The notes under the pieces were generated by a model. It saw only the letters and a list, made by a program, of their open reading frames with translations, was not told the origin of the DNA and ran no database searches. Both the position numbers and the translations under genes were made by a program. A DNA stretch of 64,000 nt from Coturnix japonica (taxonomy: Eukaryota; Chordata; Aves; Galliformes; Phasianidae), in assembly GCF_001577835.2 (NCBI RefSeq), contig NC_029532.1, positions 7,148,606 through 7,212,605 on the forward strand, in the 5' to 3' direction. Of the stretch, positions 10,001-34,534 are shown piece after piece (the stretch's first letter is position 1; each line of letters begins with the position of its first letter).

Positions 10001-13000
10001 GGCTGACAGTTGTACAAGAAAAATAGATCAAGTTTCCAAGAAAATACAGGCGAGCTGATCTGATTTTCATCAGCATCTTCAGCTGCCTTTCGGGAAGCCC
10101 CAGCCCTCTCCTCATTCCTGCTCTCTGCTTTACAAACCACTTAATTCATTGTTGCTTTGGAAACCCTCACAAAGACCCCTCTGCATCCCCCAAAATAACG
10201 AGCAACAGATGCTGCTTTGACCTCAGCAACTTCCTGGAAACATACATTTGTCAAAATAAAAATAAAAAGATTAATGTGAGGAAGGTCCTTAAATTATAAG
10301 AAAATAGCAGACATGAGAGCCTGGCCGCGCATGCCTGTCATTTGTAATGGCTGCACAGTGCCTGGGAGGGCGGAGGAGCCTGGGGTCCCCACATCCTTTG
10401 GGATCCCTCCCAGTTCTGCTGTCCCCTAGAGCCAAGAGCAGCCACAGGCCTTGGGGCTGTCAGCCTGGAGCTTTTGGTTTAGGGTGCTCAAAAAACAGCA
10501 GGTTTCATTCTTGCCCTCCATCTGTGGCTACCCAGCACACACTAGTGCTCACAGAGGGCACAAGCAAACATCTGTGGGTGGATGGAAGCCCCCTGATCTT
10601 GGGGCTTACAGCAGCCACACAAGTAAGTAGTGCAGTACAACACAATACAACACAACAGTGGCACTCACCAGGACCTGTGGGCAGTCAGGGCTGTTCTGCA
10701 GGCTCCACACAAGCAGAGTCCCTTTTCCGTCTCAGCTTTATAGGATCAGCCAGCAATGAGTTGTGGGGCTGGGCCACCTGAGTGCTTGGTGCACCTGTGT
10801 GCAGGTAGGTACACCAGGGCTCCCAGTTCTGTGCTGCTGCATGGCAGCACGTTGCCTGAGGGTTGTCACTCCTTCAGGGTACTTCCTGACCTGAGGACCC
10901 AAGGGGTGCTCAAGTCTTAGCAAGGGGCTGTGGCCCCATGGGAAAACACCGTGTCATAGTAGCAGCAGAACTGAGGAACTCGGCCTGACCGAGCCCCTTG
11001 TTGTGACATCCTGCAGCCCAAACCCACTGCTGCTCTGCCCCCTGCACAGCCCTGGGGTGCACGATGATGGCATGAGGTGAGAACAGCCCAGCTACTCAGT
11101 GCAGCCTCATGGGGTGCCGGGTGCTGTTGTGCTATGAATGCAAATCCTGACCTGGGCTGGGGGCTCTGCCTTCCCCCACCCCAGTGTAATGCCTCCAGTA
11201 GCTATGGTAACTGCTATATACATTTACATATTCTTCCAGTTAATCACAGGGACATCCACAGCAACTGTCTTTACCAGTGGTTGTTTTCGTTCTTCTGAGC
11301 ACAGGCTGCAGTGTGTCTATCTACAGCCTCTTCTCCACAACAGCAGATCTTCCACATTAACCCTTCCCCACACTTCCCACACAGCTGCAGCCCTCCCATG
11401 CCCCCCGAGTCACTCAGCACTGGCACTGCCTGTCTCACAGTGTCACCATTGCAGCCTCTTCCCCCAACCCCAGGGAGCGGCACAGGGGGCCCTCACAGGC
11501 CTCCATTGGTGCAGTCAGCAAGGGACGATGAGCTGGTACCTCCATAGGCTGCAAGCCCCCCAGGCCCCCATCTGTTTGCCTACCTGAGGCCAAAAGCAGT
11601 TCCAGAAGCCAAGAGATGCCGTTGCACTGTGTCCTGTAGCCTCTTTCCTGCAGCTTTCAGTGCCCTCATGGTGGGGCCGCACTCTCAGCAGCCCATCCAG
11701 GGCCTGGAGCGACACGGGCCGGAGCAGCAGCTGCCTCCAAAAGGCCTTCCCTTCAAAAAGGCATTAAGAAGCACCAGGGACGCCCCAGTGAACCCGTGTG
11801 TGCCGGCAGGTGCATGTGGGCACTGCCAGCTCTCAGCAGTGGTACCAGAAGCCGCCGGTACCAAGGGCTGATGAGGACAGGCCCAGAGCGCTGCTCCAGG
11901 CTGTGCCCAGGGCCGCCTGTGGAGGGCGCTGCCTCAGCCCGGCCGCCATTTTCTCTCAGCATCCCTCACCCAGGTTTTGCCACTTATTCCCTTTACATGT
12001 TACAGCTGGTGGCCACAGAAGAGTTCATTTGCTGAGTTAATAGGAGGAAAGCCATCAGAGCAAACCGGCCTGATTGATATTGGCATCGTAGGGAGCATGG
12101 GACAGAACTGCATGGGGCCATGAGCAGCAGGGCAGCTCCCGCACACAGCCCAGGGGCAGCATGCAGCCATGCCCTCCCCAGCCCTGCTCCACCACCAGCA
12201 TCACCACCACAGACCCCCCGGTTTCCTCTGCCCTTTCCACTGAACCAACCCACAGAAAGTTCTATAAACTGGAGGAAACGCGAATGAAAGCAGAAGGAGC
12301 CCAGTGCTGAGCCAAAGCGTGACCTCAGCAACCTCCCCGTTTCATCCAGCCTGGGACCTCGTTATTATCTGTCAGCATGTGCTGAGCCTCCTCCTTTGGG
12401 GCCACACCAGTCCCTTCCGGAGGCCCTTGCTCCTGAGCCCTGTGTTATCTCTGCTGTTTCCAGCCCTGCCTGCCCTGTGGGTTGTGCCAGGACAGGGCCC
12501 AGTGCCTGCAGAGGGGACGTGGGGACAAGCAGCAGTACCAGCACCGAGGGGCACAGCCACGCTGGAGGAGGCTGCGAGGCACAGCAGTGCAGGGGATGGG
12601 GCATGATGGAGCACAATTTGCTGCCTTAGTACTGACCTGCCTGGCCAACAGCAATGCAGTGACAGGCCGGGAGTGTTTGGTGCAAAGGAAGGAAATGGAA
12701 GAATTAAATCCACAGATTTTCCCTGCTTTTGTTCTCCCTCCCGCCTCCGCTCTCCTCCTTGGCCGCTAGCTCTTCTTGCTGGATGCGTAGGGCTCAGTCC
12801 TACCCAAGCAAGCTGGAAACGGGGTCCATCAGCTGAAAGCAATTTACTTTGAAATCCAGCTGCCAGATTTTCCTTCATTTGTTTACTTTAAAATGCTTTT
12901 TTAAAAGCCAAAGTACACAAGGCAGCCAAATTGCTGACATGTGTGCCGGGCCGGTACCCCGCAAACGCTGCATTCTTTCATGTCCTCCTGGGCTCAAATC

Positions 13001-15450
13001 CACTCATGTTTATTTAAAATACGTAGAACACTTCAGCACTATTAAGGACCGTGTTCTATAGTAAATGGAAAAAGGCTTCCTCACAGGCCATGAGGAGAGG
13101 GAAAGAATCACTTCAATTCAGTTTTGTTCTGCAGTACTTTGCCCAGCCACCCACAGCTCACCATCAAGCTCAGCCAGCACCCAGTAGCACTGGGGACATG
13201 GCAGCCACCATCCTCCGCAGCACCAAGCACATTGAGTGCCTGGGAAGAGAATGAGGCCCACTTGGTTTAATTACAGATGGCACAGTGCACCCAATCCTAT
13301 ATATGTTAAAGATACTGGCACAGAGAGCAGGTATCTTTAAGGACAATAACCAGTAAATGGAGGTAAACATGGAAGTAAATAAACTCAGAACTTTAAAGCA
13401 TATTCACAATGCAGATATTTAGGGAAGGAAGGAGCGTGGGATGGGAGTTTTCTGCTAAGGCTCCTTAAACCATTCCTCTATGGTTGACACAGCCTGAACT
13501 CCACAGGGTAAAGTAAGGGTGTACATCAGAAAGCAAAAATGTCAACACGCAGCAAAAAAAAATCCTCCAGGCTGTTGTCACTGCTGAGGCATAAGGAAAG
13601 GCAGAATGGCAGCAAACATGGAAAGAAGGCTCACATGTTTAGTTCAGTAATCTGTATCACCACCAGAGATGGACAGTGGTGCTGTGAAAGTGTTGTAGCA
13701 CACCTCTGGCAGACATTCCTAGAAGAAAACGCTACCGACACAGACAGAATTGGTCTGTTTTGTTTTGCAGCAAGAAGTACAAGAAAGCAGAAACCTCCGT
13801 GTATTAACTGTTAATAATTTAGAGTGCAGCACCTTCATAGTTTTATTGTAATTACCCAGACCAGTAAATCTTCAAAAGGATTTTCTCCAGCGGAATTCCC
13901 AGACTATAATTATGTCATGCCCTTAACACAACTGGTTTCACTCATGGTTGGAAGAAACAAAGGCGCTAAGCAAGTGATGATGGGGAGCAGAGCAGGGTTT
14001 GCAAGGACAAGCACTGAGCACTGGTGCTATGTGTGCCCTGGGGACTTCTGCAAGCTAATTCCCCTGGTTCCTGGGCTCCCTGCACACATATATTGCACCA
14101 CTGCAAGAAAAGTTCAAATCTGAGAGCTGGCTTTTGCCTTCACAATCTCTGGAAGAGAGATCTGTATTGTTCAGAACAGGGAAACACTCTTCCAGGTCTG
14201 CTCAAAGTGCATTCTGTGCTCAGGGTGCCACTTCTCACCTCCAGTTTCTCTAAGAGGGACATCTCTGTTCTCTACCAGTATGGGCAGCATCTGCAGAGCA
14301 AAGTGGTTTAACAGCTGCAGGGCAAAGTGAGGAGGATAGGGCTGTGCATAGCTCCTTTTTCTTACTCTGAGGAAGGAAAGCAGTGAGCAAGGTCTGAGCC
14401 TGTCCTGGCCACGCACAGCTTTGCCCAAGACCCCTCTGAGGCACCTTTCAAGGACAAAGACGGTAAACAAGGAGAGAGTTCTGTGCCAGGTGGAACCACC
14501 TAAAGCAGAGAGGGGAGGGAAGGGAAGGGACGTGCCATGCCCCAAGGCCACGCAGGAGACAGCAGCAGGCAGGAGGGGGAGCTGGGCTGCCTGTCCCTTG
14601 CACAGGACTCTGCCCTCCAGCCCACACTGCTCCCAGATCGCTCCGTTCTTTCCCCTCTGCAGCACACTGGTGTAAAAGCAGAAAACAAACACCAGAGCCT
14701 GTAACAATAAAAGAGCACAATAACTGATAGTAAAGACTTGGCAGCCGCAGGGAGCCAAAAGCTTCTTGGAGGGGGTTGGATGGAAGCTGAGTTTCCCTCC
14801 CTGCTTGTATTGTATTTCTTTCCTCTGCCAAAATGTGCTTCCTGAGTCTTGGGCAGAGCTCTCTGCTGCTGACCCTCACCTTCCTCTGTTTAGCCTGGAG
14901 CGCAGGCTTGCCACGAGCGCCTGAGGCCGCGCCTGGGGACAGGCAGAGCCTCCCGCTGCGTGCACATGGCCAGGGTCAGCCCCGCTGTCAGCAGCTTCCT
15001 GGAAACCACAGCCAAGTTGGGCCACACCTGACTGCGTCCCCCAGGAGCAGCCGGGCAGAGACCAGGCACGGCAGCCCAGAGAGTGGCTGGAGGGCGATTA
15101 CAATCACCACGGCTGATGCTGAAGGGCTCTGTCCAGTCCTTTTCTCTTGGACAAAGACCGGTCACGTTCCGCTTGGCACAGCTGTAAGCAGGCAGCGAGA
15201 ACAAAGCAGAGGTCAGACAGTGCTCTATCAAAGAGGTAATTCTGACTCCATTTAAATTCTAGCTCCCCATCGCATGGAAGTAGAACGTTGCACTACTACT
15301 CATAAAGAACTGAACCACCCTCATGGTGACTCATGGTCCTTAACAGAGCTGCCATGCTGATTTTACAAACATTAGAGCAATGCCTCAGAGCCAGTGTTTT
15401 GTAAGCTTTAACCTATCAACTTAGGAGCAGACCCATAGCTCTTTTACAAA
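7081..15450. other. Intergenic region without a supported gene
   Basis: No reading frame here combines plausible length, splice sites and a recognisable protein family. The DNA alternates between GC-rich unique sequence and AT-rich blocks near 7,850-8,140, 8,490-8,830, 9,060-9,420, 10,000-10,290 and 12,690-12,920. These blocks are rich in TAATTA-, ATTGTT- and TTTAAA-like words and resemble conserved noncoding elements. Without an alignment this is an impression, not evidence of constraint. Confidence 0.5.
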
Positions 15451-16664
15451 GCTCCCCTTCCCCTGTATTTTATTTCCTTGGTGCCAGAATCAAAGCCAAA
15501 GGCAAGCTTAACAAAGCAACAGGCATGGCCATTTTTCCCAGCCCTCAATTTTGCTGATGAGAAGGGAGAAATTAATTTAAACCCTATCAAAAAAGAAAAA
15601 GCTGTTCGCTGTTTTGTGCTGCAGAACAGTGTTAACAAAACACTTGCTTGATCCATCCGCATTTGCCAGCCCAGCCAAGAATACAAGAACATGCAGGTCA
15701 GAATCCCTTTGTTTGAGCATCTGCAATAAACAGATGCAGACAAACGTGATCTAAGCTATTTCCTAGGCAGTGAGGGCAGCAGTAATGAGGAGATGCCTGG
15801 GATGTAGGCAAGATAGAATGGCTTTTCTCTTATTAAATGCTCTTCTTGTTTTGCTTTCAGTCCTCTTATTCCTGGATCCAGTCAGATAAAGCAAAAACTC
15901 TTCACTCCCAGCAGCTTCTGTGGTGTCCCAGCCCTGCAATAGCCTGGAGCAGCTCCCATGCAGCCAGCAGGCTCGGAACACACAGCCTTGCTGTCATCAA
16001 CCACAGACATCACACATAAGAGGAACCTACACCAATGCACACATTCAGCTTGCCAACACTTTTGCAGTACGTGCAAGGGAACTGAAGAACTTGCCTTTGA
16101 AATAGCAAGAAAAACCCAAAAAGGAATAACCCCTGAGCTGCTGAGCAAACTGACCTACCTCTGGTACCTGAGAGCCAGCCCCCTTTCAGCACCTGCTTGC
16201 TGGGCTAATTTACTGCCCTAACGTACAAAATAATACTGCAGACATTTTGCTCAGCTGTATTTTCTCTGCTCTTCTCCCTTCACCAAGGTACTACCTGTAC
16301 TATTCCCAGCCATGCAGATGTCTCAGAACAGACTGACATCAAGATCCCACTGAGAAGGGCTCATGTGCAAAACAACACAGCCATAAAATCATTAACAGAA
16401 CAGCAAGGTTACATTTAAGACCACTTGTTAAGATCACATCTATCCCTAATAATGTAAAAACACATTGTTTGCTCTAAGTTAAATATTGCAGTCAACTCAC
16501 TTTCTGTGTTTGACTGTCACCCACCACTAGCACTGCCCCAGCAGGTTCAGAACTTCACACCATCCTGCTCTCTGCAGCACCAGGCACATCTCTGGATTCA
16601 GAGGAGCAATTAAATTACGCTGGGATTTCCCAACCCGTGGGGCTGTTTGGCTGCCTTAATGTCC

Positions 16665-16759
16665 TTAACTGGCATCAAACATGATTGAGCCAATCACTTT
16701 TTCAATCCCCTTTCCTTCGTCTTCTTGCTTCACACTCAATTCAGGAGCAGGTTTTTCTT
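16665..16759 (-). other. Candidate terminal coding exon, unidentified
   Basis: On the minus strand a long T-rich tract ends CACATAG, followed by an open frame EEKPAPELSVKQEDEGKG and IEKVIGSIMFDAS, then TAA at 16665-16667. The frame needs one base from the previous exon. A 33-nt candidate at 18192-18224 (SHLSFMQEWE), with a TTTCTTAG acceptor and an AAG|GTGAAT donor, supplies it exactly. The acidic, low-complexity-free peptide looks coding, but I do not recognise the family. Chance is a real possibility given the short length. Confidence 0.25.
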
Positions 16760-16811
16760 CTATGTGAAGGAAAAAAAATAAGCTGAAACAATGCTTAAGT
16801 GAATTTTATAA

Positions 16812-16832
16812 CTATATATATATATATATAAT
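16812..16832. repeat. (TA)n microsatellite
   Basis: About ten uninterrupted TA units in AT-rich DNA, just upstream (in minus-strand sense) of the candidate terminal exon acceptor. Confidence 0.9.
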
Positions 16833-18191
16833 TCAGCAATACTGAATTAGCCTTAGGACTTCCACAGTAACAAGACCTCTATACAAATACCCAAAGATCA
16901 ACTTGAAGCAGCCACAAGAGGGAGTCTTAAATCTCCTATTAATATCCAGACAGATTCCACTTTCAAAATGCTTTTAGTACAGAAGTAGACAGCAGGCCTT
17001 CAAAGAAAAAAACAAAAAGTTATTGTGAACTCCCGATTTTCTCTTTGCCTTCACAGAAATATCCTCACTCCAATGGTAAAGATTCTTCAAAACCTTTGAA
17101 GCTTTTTCTCCAATTATAAATGGGCAAAAAAGAAAACATTTATCATGTCTCCACTCTAGAAACAACTGAAGTCAGAGGAAGAATACATGAAAGGCTTTTG
17201 TCCTAGCAAATCTCAAACTCACAAATGCCCGAGAGACTAGTTCAACCTGAACTGAATCCTACAAGTCTGTTTGTTGGATTTTTTTTTTGTTTTAAAAAGA
17301 ATGAATGACACGATAGAATTATTAAATAGGCAGGAGAGCTTATAAAATAAATAAATCAATTCCTTCCCACTACTTTCCCAGATGAACAATCTGGTGGCTG
17401 TAAGCCAAGAGGGTCTTGCTGCTGGACTCCCCTCATTCTGGCTAGCAGGACATCTCCAGCTCGTTCATCCTGGGAGAGGAACAGAACCATCTGAAAGTGG
17501 ATATCAAACTGCCAGTACCTTGCAGAGGTACTTTCTCCTTGGAACAATGTTGTGATGGTAGTGCTCCACAGTAACTCAGCAACACACACTCCTCCCTTAC
17601 TGAGACTAGGAATCACACAACAATTTCTCTCTTTCCATCCACACTGAAAGGGAGTGGTTTCTCCCTAATGCAGACCACAGCACAGGACAGACTACCATTG
17701 CTTTGGCTTGAAGTTCTATTAATTTCACACACGATTAAAAGCTCTGGCAGAGCTTAGAGCCTACAGTATAACAAATAACACTTCTCACATTGCCAGTAAA
17801 ATATCTGTATTGAATCTGTGTGCGTCTGCTCTCCATCTGCCAAAAAAATGTCAAGATACATTCCTCAAAAATAGTTTTATGGTCTTTACTCAATCTTGAC
17901 ATTCACTTGTTCTAAAGTTTCCAAAAAAACATTACAGCTCCAAAGGGAGAAATCTATGTTTGAGTAAAGCCACACAACAATTCTCAACAGAAATAGCTAC
18001 ATACAGGCACTGTCCAAAGCACCAAGAAACAGACCTCTGGCAAGACTTAGTGTGGAGATTCAGCCAAGAGATAAAAGCCATGAAGTAATTACCTTGAAGA
18101 AGTTAATGAAAGAAGTGCCCATAGTACAGCTGAATTCTACTTGGCTTTACAATCACTTCATTATCCTCCTCTGCTGCTTTTGTAAATTCAC

Positions 18192-18224
18192 CTTCCCACT
18201 CCTGCATGAAACTCAAATGGGAAT
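18192..18224 (-). other. Candidate 33-nt internal exon, unidentified
   Basis: The minus strand reads a pyrimidine-rich CTTTCTTAG acceptor, 33 bases encoding SHLSFMQEWE, then a GTGAAT donor. Its end phase matches the candidate terminal exon at 16665-16759. It needs one base from an upstream exon that I cannot place. If the donor is ignored, the frame stays open for 30 further codons. Low confidence. Confidence 0.2.
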
Positions 18225-18768
18225 CTAAGAAAGCAGTTAATTCTAACTTTTAAACAAGATCAACACATCATTACAGCATCAACAGCCTCCAACCCAAAAC
18301 ACAGTAGATTCAGCTGTCAGGAAAGATGACTAGACTTAAACCGTTGAGGCTGCAGCTTAAATCTTTTCTCCCCCCTTACAGTACTAGCCAATGTAAGGGT
18401 GGGATTTGTACACAAATCTCCCCCACCTGCTTATGAATATCATTCTTTTCAGAATGAATTTAACAGGAAAAAAATCCAACACCTAAACCTCTAATTACGA
18501 TCAGGGGCTGACTACAGGATGTCCACTCAAAAGTAGATATTCAGTTCCAAACTGTTTCATACAATATGCTGTCAATTTTAAGCTATTACTTACTAAATCT
18601 TGCTAATATATATTTTTGTAAGGTAGCCCAAGTATTGGAATGGGTCAACAACATTAGATGCAATTCATGTTAACATCACAGGAAAATGTATCTTCTACTT
18701 GATGATACTACAGATGAATGTAATTAGACCTCAAACTTCCCCTCATTTCAATCTCTGGGGAAAAGAGG

Positions 18769-19577
18769 TTATTTTTCTTCAGTAATATATGGCTGCTCTG
18801 AACTATCGGCAGTCATCTGTAAGGAGAAACTGCAAAGGTTTAGACAAGTAGGTGTTAAGACAGCGTGATATGTACATTAAAATGCAAACATGTATGCCAC
18901 AGCACCTGCTTTCTGAGTTTCAGTCTACATACCCAAATAGAAACTAGCAGGAATCCATCAGCCACACCACACACAAGCTATTTTTAGATAAAGGTTATAT
19001 AATTTTTCCTCTGGCTCCATGGATCCATACTTCAGCTACAGATACATTACAGCTTAATCCTACCCCAAACAAAGGGGTGGTAAATCTTCAGATCCCGATT
19101 TCACTGTTAGTCTACCCAGGGACTAAAGCACTATTCAAGTCTTTGTAGTTCAGACTACAGAATCTGGCCCCAGTCAAACTGAACTGCACATAGCTTTATA
19201 AAAGCAAGTCCATTTGTTTTTTCTGACCTTTGCAATTGGGTTCTTGTCACTGAATGAGAATAGCACAGGAAAGACTAGAATGATGAAACATAAGACCTGG
19301 ATACTGCAGAAAAGAGAAGGTAGTTGAAGAAAGCTGCCATACTCCTCTGTCAGAAAGAATCAGTGTCAAACCCCAAGTCAAGTCTTTCAGCCAGAAGATG
19401 AGCACCTTCTTAAACCACTGAACAGTACAAGATCCATTAGAGGACGATCTTTCTTCAAGGAGTTGAAAGTTCACTGTGATTTTGCTGGTGAAGTAGTTTG
19501 CAATCCCCATTAACAGAAATAAACAAAAGCAACTACCTTCCAGCATAAGGCTTAAGTAGCTGGTAAAGAGAAGGATC
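18769..19577 (-). other. Three phase-linked exon candidates encoding a short hydrophobic protein tail
   Basis: Minus-strand segments 19537-19577, 19228-19303 and 18769-18816 each have a good acceptor, and the first two have usable donors. Joined, they keep one frame: DPSLYQLLKPYAGS, then a hydrophobic stretch IQVLCFIILVFPVLFSF typical of a membrane span, then SDKNPIAK and MTADSSEQPYITEEK before a stop. The first segment starts in phase 0, which also fits the end of NDUFA8 exon 3. It could be an alternative 3' end of NDUFA8 transcripts, an unidentified small membrane protein, or coincidence. Confidence 0.2.
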
Positions 19578-19784
19578 CTGTTATCAAAAGCAGTACTGTT
19601 CTCACACCCATCAAAACCACCAATTCAGACTATAAGCTTGCTCCTAGACATGTCCTAGGTAAAAATCTGCACAATTACTAATGCAAGATTGTACAGGAAG
19701 ATATTAATATCTTGTTAGCTTCCAAAGTTTACTTGATTTAAATGACAGGGTTCTTGATCATTTGAAACAGCAGTAAAAGATGCG

Positions 19785-19841
19785 TATATATATATACACA
19801 CATATATATACACACACACATATATATATACATATATATAT

Positions 19842-19880
<39 letters not shown>

Positions 19881-19889
19881 CACACACAT
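19785..19889. repeat. Compound TA/CA microsatellite
   Basis: About 105 bp of alternating (TA)n and (CA)n blocks. Alternating purine-pyrimidine DNA of this kind can adopt Z-form or cruciform structures. It also produces artefactual IYIYIY reading frames on both strands, which are not genes. Confidence 0.95.
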
Positions 19890-20080
19890 CTCAGACACAG
19901 GCTGGCAGCCACGATCAAACATCACTGCCATCACTGCTGGCATTAAGATGCCCCCAGGAGTGTAGGGCTATAGAGCACACAGCACAAAGTGGAGATACTC
20001 ACACATCATAGCAGCTAAGAAATACAGACATGTATGTTTAAAGAAAGTCTGCTAAGTCACATAATGTTTTTTGTTTTTTC

Positions 20081-20086
20081 TTTAAT
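20081..20086 (-). terminator. NDUFA8: Probable NDUFA8 poly(A) signal (ATTAAA)
   Basis: The minus strand reads ATTAAA about 90 bases after the NDUFA8 stop, followed by an A-rich stretch. This is the second most common poly(A) hexamer and gives a short 3' UTR of roughly 110 nt, plausible for a housekeeping mitochondrial gene. Confidence 0.5.
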
Positions 20087-20174
20087 GATTAAAGTTATAC
20101 TCAACATGTACTGGACAATTTACATTTGCAATCAGTGTATCTTTGCATTTTAGTTATGGCACAGTCTGCCCACT

Positions 20175-21974
20175 TTACCACGACCAGAAAAAAAGCCTAC
20201 TGCCAAATGGAGAAGGCTTCAGCTCTCCTTCAACGGGTGGATTGGGCTCTGGCCTAGGTCTAGAATGATAGACATTCTCAGGGATAGGTCGATCTGTCTT
20301 CACTTTTGTGACCTATACAGAAAAAATAAAGAATTATGCAACTTCTCACAGCATTTAACAGAAAAGCCAGGTTAAGGGAAGCACCACCAGACCACGCTAA
20401 GGACACAGCATGGACTGGACGAGAGACTCCTATCTTCAGTGTTTAAAAAAACACGTAGCAAAGGGCATTTTATACATAGCTGTGTCATGGTTCTACAAAC
20501 GCGTGAGCTTCACTGCTGAAGGAAGGGTCTCTGCATTAGATAAAAGTAAATTAAGTGGAGAAGTATGAGCAAAGTGCGGGTCTTCCAGGCATGACAGAGA
20601 ATGCTGAAAGAGTAATGAGTTCTAGTAAAGCCTACAAGCTTCCAGTGTTGAATTCATGTAACACCTTATAAGGTGGGAGAAAAGTTTGACACCAGGTCTG
20701 GAAAAACACACGTAAGAAGGAAAAGTGGAATCTGATTACCCAGTCAGAAGGGCAGGCAGTTACCTTAGAGAGCTGTCCCAGATCAGGTCTCACCCAGCCC
20801 AACTTCTCCATCACACAGTTATCAAACACTGCCTGCTGCTTTCGGCATCGACGGAGCTCCTGCAAGTTGCTATAGTCAATGCACGTCCAGTACTCAGTAA
20901 ATGGCTCTGCACAGTGTGCCTTAATCTTCCTGTAAGAGATTGCAGAAACAAAATTGTTGGCAACTGGTACAGATTTAATGTTCTCTTCTTGAGTAAGAGA
21001 AGAACCTCAATTCAATTCGAACCTCAATTTCTGAGTTTTCCTAGTTGCAATTCCTCACACCCACCTGAGGCTGTCAGGAGTCAGTATCTGAAGCATCACT
21101 AAACAACCTAATGCCAGCAACACAGAAGTTTGCATTGCTGTAGTAGGGATAGCATCAACCTCACCAATATGAGGAGGGTGTTCTTGTGAAGTAGATGGAC
21201 ACGACTCCCCCACATGTGATGTTCCTTTCACTAACTAACAGCATACAGTACACAGTGCTCTAGTAATTCCCAATCACTTCCATGTCTTCACCTCAGAAAG
21301 GAGGGAGGCTTTGATCACTGTCCATTACAAGAGGCTATGATGTGAGTGAGCTGTCGGCTGCTCAGCTGGCAGCCTGAGAACGCAGCACTGACACTAACAT
21401 AAACCCCATCTGTACTTTTGTCACAAGTGGCCAATTCTGAAGCTACTGCAATTTTTACATTAGTGTGCACGTGAACCAGATGACAGCACGGAATATCAGC
21501 TTGTATTCCCGATTCCATAGCGCAGCTATAAGCAGAAAGGCTGCGCTGCAGGGTGTGCGAGGACAAGGTCAACTTCAATCAGATAAAGGCACAACGCTCC
21601 CCCATGGGCTGTGCCCTGCCCGGTGGCACTGCCCGCCTGCACAGCCCGGTCTGAGCGCTGTGAGCCCCGTCCCCCCGCTGACCTGAAGAACTCGATGGCG
21701 CACTGGTTGACCTGCCGTCCCTCCCGCAGACATTTCCGCGGGTCCTTCTCCTCCCAGCGGCACAGCATGAACTCCTTGTTGGGCCGGTCGCACTGTGAGC
21801 CGTAGTGATGGGCCGCGGCCTTCAGCACGGCCGAGCTGACGGCCACCTGCAGCGGGACAAAGCGGCGATAGGAGCGGCCGGCCCGGCAGTGCCCGGCGGT
21901 GCTTTAAGCAGCTGGTGACTCACCTCCTGCACGTCCAGCTCCTCCATGCTCGGTATCTGCACGGCACCGGCCAT
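20175..21974 (-). CDS. NDUFA8: NADH dehydrogenase 1 alpha subcomplex subunit 8
   Basis: Accessory subunit of mitochondrial complex I in the intermembrane-space-facing part of the membrane arm. Four coding exons join in phase: 21924-21974 (start), 21683-21846, 20764-20929 and 20175-20312 (TAA stop). They give 172 residues, the same length as human NDUFA8. All four twin CX9C helices are intact: C36/C46, C56/C66, C78/C88 and C100/C110, which form the disulfides needed for MIA40-dependent import. The C-terminus [21 protein letters not shown] and the end [10 protein letters not shown] are diagnostic. The start [17 protein letters not shown] aligns with the known N-terminus, and there is no cleavable presequence, as expected. 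It lies head-to-head with MORN5, with 134 bp between start codons. Nothing looks disrupted. Confidence 0.97.
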
Positions 21975-34010
<12,036 letters not shown>

Positions 34011-34534
34011 AAACTGGTTTTGCTAGACAGTGATGTTCCAAAGTAGGTGATCTAATTGACAATGAGTCTAATTTGTCACTAGGTCTTACATCACCCTTTC
34101 CCTCTACAGCAATATAATCTTTTTGTCATCTTTGTCAGCGTAAACAAAAATGGAAATAATCACTTAATCAGTCGTGCTGAGAAAAAAAGCCATGAAAGAG
34201 AGCAGACTGCTCTCACAGCAATATTCCTGAGAGGTGTGTGCTGTAGTACATACACACGTTATTAAGCCTGAAAACAATTTGTTAAAAAGAGTGCCTCAGA
34301 TTCAGTGTTGAAGCCATTCAAATCCATCTTAATCAACATTATTTTCCCAGATTTTAGTTAGCTGTCCTGGTGAATTCCTTTCCTCCCTTTTTTGCTCAGT
34401 ACTTTGATATTGATTGATCATTGTAATAATGTACACCAGAGGTATTCTTTAATGACTGGTTTGCTAACTAGGAAATTATATCCATTTACTACGAACATTT
34501 GTTGAACTCTCCTGAAGCCGGAGTTTAACAAAAT

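Larger units (their letters stand above)
15451..20064. other. AT-rich region 3' of NDUFA8 with unassigned exon candidates
   Basis: This stretch looks intronic: low GC, no CpG island, microsatellites at 16,812-16,832 and 19,785-19,889. Several short minus-strand segments have strong acceptor tracts and open phase-compatible frames, and they are listed separately. A minus-strand AATAAA near 15,470 could end a transcript covering them. No promoter-like sequence for a separate minus-strand gene is visible, so upstream exons would have to come from NDUFA8 transcripts or be unseen. Confidence 0.4.

Noticed and set aside
17356-17616. Minus-strand frame DERAGDVLLARMRGVQQQ as an exon
   Set aside because: It has a fine acceptor but no usable donor, and its phase does not fit the neighbouring candidates.
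19715-19965. IYIYIY-rich frames on both strands
   Set aside because: They come from the compound TA/CA microsatellite.
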